From contig JAPLNJ010000432.1 of assembly GCA_026692885.1 (NCBI GenBank), forward strand, positions 1 through 6,374: a DNA stretch of 6,374 nucleotides, read 5' to 3'. The position numbers were made by a program, and so were the translations under genes. This DNA is from Planctomycetota bacterium (lineage in GTDB: Bacteria > Planctomycetota > Planctomycetia > Pirellulales > Pirellulaceae). Below, in pieces: positions 1-6,335 of the stretch (position 1 is the first letter of the stretch; the number at the start of each line of letters is the position of its first letter). The notes under the pieces are model-generated. The model did not search any database and had not been told where the DNA came from. It saw only the letters and a list, made by a program, of their open reading frames with translations.

Positions 1-47
1 CTTCGCCGCATTCACCGCCGCCGCAGGCGGCGGTGAATGCGGCGAAG
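1..47. repeat. Perfect 22-bp inverted repeat with 3-nt loop
   Basis: Positions 1-22 and 26-47 are exact reverse complements separated by GCA. The stem is GC-rich and has no mismatch. It would form a very stable hairpin in RNA or a cruciform in DNA. It is followed by G-rich sequence and not a T tract, so it does not look like a standard intrinsic terminator, although it could end or stabilise a transcript from an unseen gene to the left. Because it starts at base 1, the repeat could extend further left. Confidence 0.9.
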
Positions 48-101
48 GGGACGGGATGTGGTTGCGGTACGCGGCCTTGGTTTTCAAACCTCTTGTCCAC
101 T

Positions 102-199
102 GGGGCAAGCCCAGTGGGGATCGGAGGTTACGCTTAACCTCGTGCCATTCGGGGCAAGCCCAGTGGGGATGGGCGGTTACGCTTAACCTCGTACCATTC
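102..199. repeat. Tandem direct repeat, two 49-nt units
   Basis: Units 102-150 and 151-199 are head to tail and differ at three positions only (122/171, 125/174, 144/193). Each unit contains two foldable parts: GGGGCAAGCCCAGTGG, which in the first copy pairs with the preceding CCACTGGG to give an 8-bp stem (97-104 with 110-117), and GGTTACGCTTAACC, a 5-bp stem with a CGCT loop that extends to 7 bp in unit 1. There is no third full unit and no spacer, so this is not a CRISPR array. It may be an intergenic planctomycete repeat or a structured RNA. Confidence 0.85.
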
Positions 200-232
200 G
201 ACGCGGGGTCGGTGGGGCAGTCGTCGGAACCG

Positions 233-255
233 AAATGCGCAACTTCAAAGACCCG
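233..255 (+). promoter_or_regulatory. Shared upstream motif, copy A
   Basis: This 23-nt stretch has the core GCAACTTCAAAGACCCG. It recurs on the opposite strand at 6246-6268 with a single mismatch (C/T at position 6 of the motif). It ends 113 nt before the start codon at 369. In this copy it runs directly into a small hairpin (252-256 pairing with 262-266). The function is unknown; a regulatory site, a leader element or a dispersed repeat are all possible. An ATG inside it (235) opens a 35-codon frame ending at 342, but no Shine-Dalgarno precedes it. Confidence 0.55.
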
Positions 256-356
256 ATTTGGTCGGGACAGAATCTTAACCTGCAAGAGGGGCGCCCCGCG
301 CGAAGCAGTCACACCGCGAGACTCGACGGTGCCGCAGCGTGAATACACCGTCTACC

Positions 357-361
357 GGGAG
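357..361 (+). promoter_or_regulatory. Shine-Dalgarno of the lipocalin-fold gene
   Basis: GGGAG lies 7 nt before the ATG at 369. This decides the start: the longer in-frame alternative, a GTG at 339, would put ten extra residues ahead of an otherwise normal signal peptide and has no comparable ribosome binding site. Confidence 0.7.
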
Positions 362-368
362 ACACAAG

Positions 369-1481
369 ATGAAACTGTGCCATAAGATTGCCCGTTTCGC
401 GTTCACCGTGTTCGGACTCGTGCTGGCCGCGTGCGTCAGCTTGGCAGCCGCCGCCGAGACGGTGCCCGCCGAGCAGCCCGTGCGTAGCCCCGTCGCCAAG
501 TCCGAACCGCTGGCGTACCCGTACCACGCGGGGAAGCTCTCGTTTCCGGACGACGAAGGAGCACATTCCCCGACCCAGTGGCCCCTGACGCTCATCGAAT
601 GGTCCGCTCATTACGCCCACCTGACGGCCGAGGATGGTTCGCGGTATTTTTTGTTCTCGACATTCATCACCTACGACCCCATCGAGTTGCTGCTGCGCGA
701 CAAGTTCCCACACATGATCTCCACGCTGGTGGATGTGAGCCACGCCAAGACGTACCACCACCGCGACATGCGGCCGCTGGAGACGTTTGCTGCGGGCCAT
801 GCCGATGCGCGGAGCGTCGCGGGCGACTACTTCAAGTGGAAGGGGGCGGACAAGCCTTTTCAGTATGACTTCCACGTCGCCTGGCGCGATGCACAAGTCG
901 ACTTCGCGCTGACCACCGAGCTGACCATGACCAAGCCGCCGCTGGTGGTCAATGGGACGGGCTACATCCAACTGCCCAAAGGCGACAGTGGCTACTACTC
1001 CCAAACCCGGGTCCTGACCACGGGCCAGCTGACGATCAACGGCACCACCCAGAAAGTGACCGGGATTCAATGGATCGATCGCCAGTGGCTCGGTGCGTCG
1101 TTCGCCGGTAGCCTGCACTATTCCTACGACTGGTGGGCGCTGCAGTTGGACAACCAGGAAGAGGCCATCCTCTTCCGCATTTGGGATACGAAGTTGGACA
1201 CGATCGCCATGTGGCGTCTGGAAATCAACCATGCGGACGGACGGCGCCAGCAGGTGGAGAAGTTCACGTTTGCCGAACTCCCGTCGGGCGGCTGGCACCT
1301 GGTGGCCCCGGCCGCGGCTTGGGACTTGAAGATCCTCCCCGCCTGCAAGGACCAGCAGGTCTGGCAGAGTTGCAACATCACCGGCACCGTGCAAGGCCAG
1401 CCTGTCACCGGCGTCGCCACCGCCGAGTTGGCGCGCGACATCGTCAAGGAGTATGCAAAGCTGCTGTTTCCGCAGGATTAG
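369..1481 (+). CDS. Exported CrtC/AttH-type lipocalin-fold protein
   Basis: The product has 370 residues. Residues 1-28 are a signal sequence with a lipobox-like L19-A20-A21-C22, so it may be a lipoprotein; a simple signal-peptidase I site after the AAAA run near 29 is the alternative. The body matches the two-domain lipocalin-like family that includes CrtC (carotenoid 1,2-hydratase) and AttH. The family marks are FPDDEGAH at 59-66 followed by IEW at 76-78 and a Gly after the acidic DG turn near 90, GYYSQTR at 208-214 leading into VTG-x-QWIDRQW at 230-240, and DWWALQLDNQEEAILFR at 254-270. The family binds or acts on hydrophobic ligands such as carotenoids, but no carotenoid gene is nearby, so a hydratase reaction is not claimed. 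Length is normal for the family. The gene stands alone on the plus strand, convergent with the operon to its right. The family call is firm; the substrate is unknown. Confidence 0.85.
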   Translation: MKLCHKIARFAFTVFGLVLAACVSLAAAAETVPAEQPVRSPVAKSEPLAYPYHAGKLSFPDDEGAHSPTQWPLTLIEWSAHYAHLTAEDGSRYFLFSTFITYDPIELLLRDKFPHMISTLVDVSHAKTYHHRDMRPLETFAAGHADARSVAGDYFKWKGADKPFQYDFHVAWRDAQVDFALTTELTMTKPPLVVNGTGYIQLPKGDSGYYSQTRVLTTGQLTINGTTQKVTGIQWIDRQWLGASFAGSLHYSYDWWALQLDNQEEAILFRIWDTKLDTIAMWRLEINHADGRRQQVEKFTFAELPSGGWHLVAPAAAWDLKILPACKDQQVWQSCNITGTVQGQPVTGVATAELARDIVKEYAKLLFPQD

Positions 1482-1591
1482 GCAAGCGGCAGGAAATAAC
1501 TTACCTGGAGGTCGGCCTTTCCAGGCCGATCGGGACGGTCTGGGAAGACCATCCTACATCAAGTTGGGTCAGTTATTTCCTGCTGCTCGCC
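1481..1591. repeat. MITE-like element with 21-nt inverted ends and two hairpins
   Basis: Arms 1481-1501 and 1571-1591 are inverted copies with two mismatches and a perfect core GCAGGAAATAACT. Between them are two hairpins: 1510-1531 (9-bp stem with one G-T pair, TTCC loop) and 1532-1555 (5 bp around a GGGA loop, a C-A mismatch, then 3 bp plus a terminal G-T pair). As RNA it would fold into a three-way junction. It fills the gap between two convergent genes; its left edge coincides with the last base of the stop codon at 1479-1481. No transposase is encoded, so if mobile it is non-autonomous. There is no clear target duplication and no T tract. It may act as a bidirectional terminator or 3' end stabiliser. 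Confidence 0.75.
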
Positions 1592-1610
1592 GTACTCCTG
1601 CACGCCGGTC

Positions 1611-3083
1611 TCACGTCGCACCGAGGCGTACGACAATCGAGCGGGCAAACGGCGGCAGGCGTACCGCGCCGCCTTCGATTGACGCCTCGGTCCACGCCTT
1701 CTTCCAAGGATCGTAGGCCCGTGCCGTGCGTCCGGCCAATGGTAGGACGTCGTTCAAGGGCACTACGACATCTTTCAGTTCTTGGGGCAGACGGCCCTCC
1801 TGGAGTTCGGCCTGCCAAGTGTTCTCCGTGTCCCGGCACCAGAGCAGCGAGGTCTGCTTGCCCTTGAGCGCGTACACGCGCAGCCGCGGGTGGCGGATCA
1901 TCAGCGGCTGGAAACCTTCGGCTGGCGGATCAATCCCGCGCACTGTGTCGGCAAACGCACGAAACTGGTGCCAAAGGTTGTTCTTGTCCACGTACTCGCC
2001 CCAGTGCCAGCACTGTCCCGCGCCGGCCGCGCCTGCGAAAAACGGCGCGAAAATCAGGTCATGCAAGATCATCCCGGCCTGATCCTTCGCGTACAGCTTG
2101 AAAGGCCCCGCGTGCCGCGGCTCAACCGCGCCGCCTTCGGCCAGAATCACCGGCCGGCCGGGTTGCATGGCCAGCAGTTCGCGGACGGCATCGGCGGCCA
2201 GCACGTCGACCGGGCCGTGGCAGACTTTCAGCGGGGCACCCAGATCGAGATAGCGGTGGACCTGCGCCACGTCGTTGTGCGGCATGTGGCACAGGCGTTT
2301 GTAGGGTCCCAAGGCCCCGTCGCTGTCAAAGCTGCCCAGGCTCTGGAGCGTCATGTTGTTGGGGAACAGCCGTTTCAGCTCGGGCAACATGGCTTCCGAC
2401 CAAGCCAGATAGTCGCCGCCGCGCACCGCGTTGATCTCGTTCCACAACTCCCAGGCGTAGATGGACGGCTGGTCGCCGAACCGTTTCTGGAGCCAAGCCA
2501 ATTTCTGCCGGAACTGGACGCGGCTCTTTTCGTTGGCCAGCCAATCCGGCAGGTCCTTGGCCGTGCCGCCGCGAGAGACGTGGTGGAGCGGCTTGGAAGC
2601 CCAAGCTTGATGGACGTCGTGGGGATCGATCTCGCGGAAATGCTCGATCGTCATCTTCACCCGGATGCCGTGGTGCCGGGCCAGTTCGAGCAGCGCGTCG
2701 ACGCGCTGGGCCCGCTGCTCATCGAAGACGCCGGCCTGCTGGTGTTCGAGGTCCCAGAAGGTCGAGCTGAGCCAGATCCGGATGTAATTCCCTTCGTTGT
2801 CCGCCAAGGCTTTCATCCAGCGATTCATCTGCGCCAGCCCTTCCTCTGTGGAAACGCCGGCCCAGGGATGAATCACGTTCAGGCCGATCGGGACGTGCGG
2901 CGTGCCATCCGACAGTTCCAGGTAGCGCGAATCGCGCGGGCTGACCCGCACGTAATGCGTCATCGCAGCTTGGCGGGGGGGCGGCGCCGCAGGCGCGTCC
3001 GCGGCCGTCGCTGGGACGACGACCCAGGCGGACGCGGCCAGCACAACGATCAGACGGACGCGCGGGTTGGTGATCAGCGTCAT
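1611..3083 (-). CDS. Exported GH-A clan (GH5-like) glycoside hydrolase
   Basis: The product has 490 residues. Residues 1-28 form a signal peptide (hydrophobic LIVVLAASAWVVV, then PATAA), so it acts outside the cytoplasm. The catalytic (beta/alpha)8 barrel spans about 43-385. RIW at 102-104 fits the conserved early Arg of the clan. WELWNE at 211-216 gives the Asn-Glu pair with E216 as probable acid/base. H276 and Y278 in VHRY fit the active-site His/Tyr. E316 in ILAEGG is the probable nucleophile, and W359/W361 could line the sugar site. The last ~95 residues look like the beta-sandwich often found after such barrels. Cellulase and mannanase are typical activities; the sequence does not tell me the substrate. 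It is the second gene of an operon behind the HzsA-like gene. I chose the ATG at 3083; a GTG at 3098 is a real alternative. Confidence 0.85.
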   Translation of the reverse strand: MTLITNPRVRLIVVLAASAWVVVPATAADAPAAPPPRQAAMTHYVRVSPRDSRYLELSDGTPHVPIGLNVIHPWAGVSTEEGLAQMNRWMKALADNEGNYIRIWLSSTFWDLEHQQAGVFDEQRAQRVDALLELARHHGIRVKMTIEHFREIDPHDVHQAWASKPLHHVSRGGTAKDLPDWLANEKSRVQFRQKLAWLQKRFGDQPSIYAWELWNEINAVRGGDYLAWSEAMLPELKRLFPNNMTLQSLGSFDSDGALGPYKRLCHMPHNDVAQVHRYLDLGAPLKVCHGPVDVLAADAVRELLAMQPGRPVILAEGGAVEPRHAGPFKLYAKDQAGMILHDLIFAPFFAGAAGAGQCWHWGEYVDKNNLWHQFRAFADTVRGIDPPAEGFQPLMIRHPRLRVYALKGKQTSLLWCRDTENTWQAELQEGRLPQELKDVVVPLNDVLPLAGRTARAYDPWKKAWTEASIEGGAVRLPPFARSIVVRLGAT

Positions 3084-3092
3084 AGGTTGCGA

Positions 3093-3113
3093 CCTCACAA
3101 TGCGCACCCCTCC
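3093..3113 (-). promoter_or_regulatory. Coupled stop/start with two candidate ribosome sites
   Basis: The upstream gene ends with TGA at 3097-3095. GAGG (3096-3093), overlapping that stop, lies 9 nt before the hydrolase ATG at 3083. A stronger GGAGG (3113-3109) lies 10 nt before a GTG at 3098-3096, which overlaps the stop as GTGA (a 4-nt overlap). Either way the two genes are arranged for translational coupling. The GTG start would add five residues (beginning MRSQP) ahead of the signal peptide. Confidence 0.6.
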
Positions 3114-6100
3114 ATGTCGGCTCGGGGACGCTGCTTGAGTAAAGCGTGAATCGGGGCAAACGTCTGCAGGATTTTCTGATAGTCCGGGTCGCTGGTGGAG
3201 GGGAAGATCGGCTGGCCGCACTTCTGCGTCCCGCCGGCTGCCTTGGCCAGCGGGGCCAGCAGGAAGCTGTTCTTATCGGGATTAAGCACCCGGGTGTAGA
3301 ACTTCCGCGGCACGCCGCCCGAGTGGCAGGCGGCACAGCGGCGCGCGGCGACTTCGCTGAGCGTCGCGTCCAGGTCCAGCGGCATCATCCGGCGGCTGCC
3401 GAGTTCGGCCTTGTGGTCCGAGGACGACGTGCCATAGTACGGAATGTTCAGGTCCATCCACAGATACACCCGGCGGCGATCTTCGTCGGGCACGTTCACC
3501 TGCGGAAGACCGTCCTTGTCCGGATGCCCGCTGCGGATGATCTCGGCCAGTTTGCTCGCCGGACTGCCCCAGCGCCGGGGCGCGATTTCCAGGATATTGG
3601 TTTCGCTGCCGTTGATCGTCCAGATCCATTCCACGTAGGGACTCTTCCCGCGAACCTTGTCATACTCGGCGCCAGACGGGCTGCCGTGGCTGCTCCAGTT
3701 CTTTTCCCCCTGCGTACCCGTCCGGCAGAGGACGTCATACGAGACGTTGAAGAAGTCGGTCAGGTCGCCGGTCAGATCCACGTTGCCCGCCTGCTCACGC
3801 TCGTTATGGCAGGCGATGCAGTGCCGGTCGAACACGCCCTGGACGACCTCCCTGTAGCTGAAGCCTTTGACGCCCCACGCCGGTTGGCGAAGCTCCTGAG
3901 GGATGAGGCGCGACGGGCCGGAAAAGGGGGACAGGTCCACTTTGTGCACAGCACCCTCCGGGCCGTTCCGGCCCGCGCGTGGCACGACCGAGTTGCGGTC
4001 GGCATGGCAGCCTACGCATCCCTGCACCTCGCCCGGCATCAAGTGCGTGAAGGTCCGCATGCGTTGCACGGCTCGGCCCTCGCCGTCGAGCGCCAGGAAG
4101 TAGATCGGCACCTCGGAGGGTACGCGAAATGCCGCGCTGCCGTCCTGCCCTACGTCGGCCAGGCCCCAGACCTTCTTCGGGGCGTAGGTCGCCCCGCAGG
4201 AGACCAAGGGGAATTGGAACCCGAAGACCGGGACAGCGCGCATTCCGGGACCGTCGGGCTGCTTGTTCGTGAACGGCGAGTGGGTGCTCTTCTCGACTTC
4301 CTGCACGACGACGATCTGCTTGATCTCGCCGCGTTTCACGTACGGTTCCAGTCCGTTGTACACGTCTTGCATGAAGACGGTGGCCCAGTTGCCCGAGACG
4401 CTGCCGTCCTCGGGTAGTTCCACGTCCTGGTCCAGGAAGTTGCCGCGGACGACCGGCGGCGGCGTCTGCGGACGCACGGGCTGCGGGCTGTAGAACCCCA
4501 GGCCGTCTCGCAGGCCCAGCAGCGACGCGGCATGGGCGTCGAAGTCCCGAATTTGGACCACGCCGCCCTTGGAGACCAGGAAACAGTGTTCGTCGATGGC
4601 CAGCGGTTTTTCGTAGGCGCCGCGGATGCCGCAGTCGAGCATGCCGTTGCCATAGGGCCCGCCGCCGACGCGGTGTGCGTAGATATCGATCTCGGGCGTC
4701 AGGTTGCGCACCGCTTCGCGTGAGTTGGCGCCCCTGGTCGGGTCGATGGCCACAATCCCTCCGCGGCACGGACCGTTGTGATTGGTGGCGGTGGCAATCA
4801 CGCTGTCGGTGTTGGGGATCGGCTGTGCGTCCATGAACGTGCCGGGCGAAAGCACGCGGTTGCCGTAAAAACCGGCCAGCCCGGTGCCGTCCGGATTGAT
4901 GCTCCACAGGCTTTGGATGGGGCAGGCCGGACGGTCCACGTACTCCCAGCGGGTGTAGATAATCCGCCCGTTGTTGAGCACCGAAGGCGTAAAATCCATC
5001 AGGTAGTTGGCCGAGAGCCGCTGCTGCTTCGAGCCGTCGCGTTGCATGCGGTAGAGGACTGGCGACGTGGTGACCCAACAGTAAGCATAGGCCGGCTTGC
5101 GATCGGACATGAAGGCGATGCCGCCGTCGGGCAGCCAGCACGGATCGAGGTTGTTGTGGGTGCCGTGCGTCAGTTGCTCCAACCCGGTCCCGTCGATGTG
5201 CAGGCGGAACAGGTGGTAGTTGCTCGCCTCGTCGGGATAGCGCGAGATGTCTTCGATATGGGCCATGGGATTCGACGCGACATGGCCGCCGCGGCGCAGG
5301 GCGAACACGATCTCACGGCCATCGTAGGACAGGTCGGCCGTGGTGATCATGCCCTGGCCGGCGTCGAAGAGGCACTTCAGCTGGCCGCCGTTCTCGTCCG
5401 GCGTGAAGAGATACAGCCCGCCGCCGGGCCGGTAGCCCTCGACGTGGTAGACGTAGACGTGCGAGATATCCAGCGGTTTTCGTTTGACCAACAGGATCTC
5501 GCGGAAGCCGAAACGCCCGGCGATCAGATCGTGACGCAGCGCGAGCGCCTGGGGCGTCTGCTCTTCCGGCGGGAGGGACAGGGCGTCCAACTCCGCGTCG
5601 GTGACCGGCACGGAATAGACCGCGATCTCCGCCGCACCGGGGTTTTGCGCCTCCGGATGCGACGTCAGGAACTCGATGCGGATGCGCGTCACACGCTGCT
5701 TTGGCAGCGTGATCTTCTGTGGGCCGCGGCGGTGTTCCAACGTGCCCTGCACCGCCGGTTTCGCTTCGCCGTTCACGTAGACTGCGTAGTCCTTGAAGAC
5801 TTCCAGCAGGGGACTGGTCGTGCGCGCGTAGTAGACGATCTGAGCCACTTCGACCGGCTGGTCCCATTGCAGGTCGAACCAGCCGTTCTGCGTGCCGCGC
5901 ACCGCCCAATCGCCACCGTCCGACTGGAACTCGGACGGCAGGACGCCGCGAACCGCCATTTGCGGGCCATAGGCGTCGCTGAACTGGCTGCTGGCCGAGA
6001 CCCGGGCAGCGGTCGCCAGATTCTTCGGCGCCTCGGCGGCGGCAGCTTGGCCGACCTGCGCCGCGATGGTGGATAGCAGGCACAGCAACAGGGCTGCCAG

Positions 6101-6142
6101 AGAACCTGAAAACGACCGGAGTGGCGTCTGAACATCACACAT
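3095..6142 (-). CDS. HzsA-like multihaem c-type protein with discoidin-like domain
   Basis: The product has 1015 residues. Residues 1-36 are a signal peptide (SLAALLLCLLSTIAA core, then an AAAA run). Residues 41-178 look like an F5/8 type C (discoidin) jelly roll, a fold that often binds glycans. Residues 240 to about 500 form a WD40/TolB-like propeller with repeated units such as LSYDGREIVFALR (271-283), DGTGLEQLT (317-325) and LPDGGIAFMSDR (337-348). The rest resembles the middle and C-terminal haem domains of hydrazine synthase alpha, with three haem motifs: CVGCH 709-713, CIACH 775-779 and CAACH 936-940. Haem attachment implies a periplasmic or surface redox role. As I recall the HzsA structure, its catalytic haem iron is bound by a Tyr four residues after CxxCH; here those positions are N717, E783 and V944, so hydrazine synthesis is unlikely. 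First gene of the operon; the ATG at 6142 was chosen for its ribosome site over a TTG start at 6235. Confidence 0.85.
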   Translation of the reverse strand: MCDVQTPLRSFSGSLAALLLCLLSTIAAQVGQAAAAEAPKNLATAARVSASSQFSDAYGPQMAVRGVLPSEFQSDGGDWAVRGTQNGWFDLQWDQPVEVAQIVYYARTTSPLLEVFKDYAVYVNGEAKPAVQGTLEHRRGPQKITLPKQRVTRIRIEFLTSHPEAQNPGAAEIAVYSVPVTDAELDALSLPPEEQTPQALALRHDLIAGRFGFREILLVKRKPLDISHVYVYHVEGYRPGGGLYLFTPDENGGQLKCLFDAGQGMITTADLSYDGREIVFALRRGGHVASNPMAHIEDISRYPDEASNYHLFRLHIDGTGLEQLTHGTHNNLDPCWLPDGGIAFMSDRKPAYAYCWVTTSPVLYRMQRDGSKQQRLSANYLMDFTPSVLNNGRIIYTRWEYVDRPACPIQSLWSINPDGTGLAGFYGNRVLSPGTFMDAQPIPNTDSVIATATNHNGPCRGGIVAIDPTRGANSREAVRNLTPEIDIYAHRVGGGPYGNGMLDCGIRGAYEKPLAIDEHCFLVSKGGVVQIRDFDAHAASLLGLRDGLGFYSPQPVRPQTPPPVVRGNFLDQDVELPEDGSVSGNWATVFMQDVYNGLEPYVKRGEIKQIVVVQEVEKSTHSPFTNKQPDGPGMRAVPVFGFQFPLVSCGATYAPKKVWGLADVGQDGSAAFRVPSEVPIYFLALDGEGRAVQRMRTFTHLMPGEVQGCVGCHADRNSVVPRAGRNGPEGAVHKVDLSPFSGPSRLIPQELRQPAWGVKGFSYREVVQGVFDRHCIACHNEREQAGNVDLTGDLTDFFNVSYDVLCRTGTQGEKNWSSHGSPSGAEYDKVRGKSPYVEWIWTINGSETNILEIAPRRWGSPASKLAEIIRSGHPDKDGLPQVNVPDEDRRRVYLWMDLNIPYYGTSSSDHKAELGSRRMMPLDLDATLSEVAARRCAACHSGGVPRKFYTRVLNPDKNSFLLAPLAKAAGGTQKCGQPIFPSTSDPDYQKILQTFAPIHALLKQRPRADMEGCAL

Positions 6143-6148
6143 GACACT

Positions 6149-6154
6149 CTCCTT
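6149..6154 (-). promoter_or_regulatory. Shine-Dalgarno of the HzsA-like gene
   Basis: On the minus strand AAGGAG lies 6 nt before the ATG at 6142-6140. This is a near-consensus site at ideal spacing. It places the start 31 codons downstream of the longest open frame and directly in front of a typical signal peptide. Confidence 0.8.
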
Positions 6155-6245
6155 GAGCAACACGGAACAGGATCGGAGTCCGAGGAAGCGTCTCACACGT
6201 CCGCGAAGAGACTGTGACTCGGAGACCACGGCCAATGCTGCGACA

Positions 6246-6268
6246 CGGGTCTTTGAAGTTGCACATTT
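6246..6268 (-). promoter_or_regulatory. Shared upstream motif, copy B
   Basis: This is the minus-strand copy of the 23-nt motif at 233-255, identical except for one C/T change. It lies 103 nt before the start codon at 6142, in the same orientation relative to its gene as copy A. Sequence on either side is not conserved between the two copies. An ATG inside the motif (6266) opens a 43-codon frame ending at 6135 that overlaps the start of the HzsA-like gene; both copies would begin M-x-NFKDP, but neither has a ribosome site, so I do not call them genes. Confidence 0.55.
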
Positions 6269-6329
6269 TCGTAGGATGGGTCTCTTGATCCACTGCTGTG
6301 AACATCTTCGGATGGGCCGGAGGGCCGGT

Positions 6330-6335
6330 ATTATA
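6330..6335 (-). promoter_or_regulatory. Possible -10 box for the HzsA-like operon
   Basis: On the minus strand the sequence reads TATAAT, an exact sigma-70 -10 consensus in otherwise GC-rich DNA. It would give a leader of about 180 nt carrying motif copy B. No good -35 match is visible at 16-18 nt upstream (the 17-nt position reads CACTCG), so the call rests on the -10 alone. Directly downstream is a tight direct repeat of GGGCCGG (plus strand 6314-6320 and 6322-6328), which could be a protein site near the transcription start or chance GC-rich sequence. Confidence 0.35.

Larger units (their letters stand above)
1..368. other. Non-coding, repeat-rich upstream region
   Basis: No convincing gene lies here. 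The open frame running through it from the left edge to about 385 is made of repeated sequence and translates to a composition unlike a folded protein. In order it holds a perfect long inverted repeat (1-47), a 97-117 hairpin (8-bp stem) merging into two 49-nt tandem units (102-199), a 23-nt motif shared with the other transcription unit (233-255), a 5-bp hairpin just after it (252-266), a GC palindrome GGGGCGCCCC (288-297) and the Shine-Dalgarno of the next gene (357-361). I found no clear sigma-70-like -35/-10 pair, so the promoter of the gene at 369 is not located. Confidence 0.7.

Noticed and set aside
102..199. Possible CRISPR repeats
   Set aside because: Only two units, directly adjacent with no spacers, and the whole 49 nt is repeated.
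56..385. A 109-codon frame through the upstream repeats
   Set aside because: It runs through the tandem repeat units, overlaps the start of the real gene at 369, and has no ribosome site; the repeat structure explains it better than coding.
1453..1716. Small frames crossing the 1481-1591 element
   Set aside because: Frames read straight across an inverted-repeat element and into the 3' end of the convergent gene. The palindromic sequence, not a protein, is the constraint.
1522..2895. A 16-nt match CAGGCCGATCGGGACG at 1522-1537 and 2880-2895
   Set aside because: The second copy encodes a conserved-looking part of the hydrolase (around VPIGLN), and GC-rich sequence makes a 16-nt coincidence plausible.
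1782..3149. A 455-codon open frame on the plus strand
   Set aside because: It is antisense to the hydrolase gene, whose motifs, signal peptide and ribosome site are clear. High GC leaves long antisense frames open.
3146..4417. A 423-codon open frame on the plus strand
   Set aside because: It lies antisense to the haem-motif half of the HzsA-like gene and shows no family features.
4778..6076. A 432-codon open frame on the plus strand
   Set aside because: It is the antisense shadow of the discoidin and propeller coding region.
3095..6142. Annotation as a true hydrazine synthase alpha subunit
   Set aside because: No Tyr at +4 after any CxxCH, an extra N-terminal domain and a third haem motif, no hzsB/hzsC neighbours, and a hydrolase partner all argue against it.
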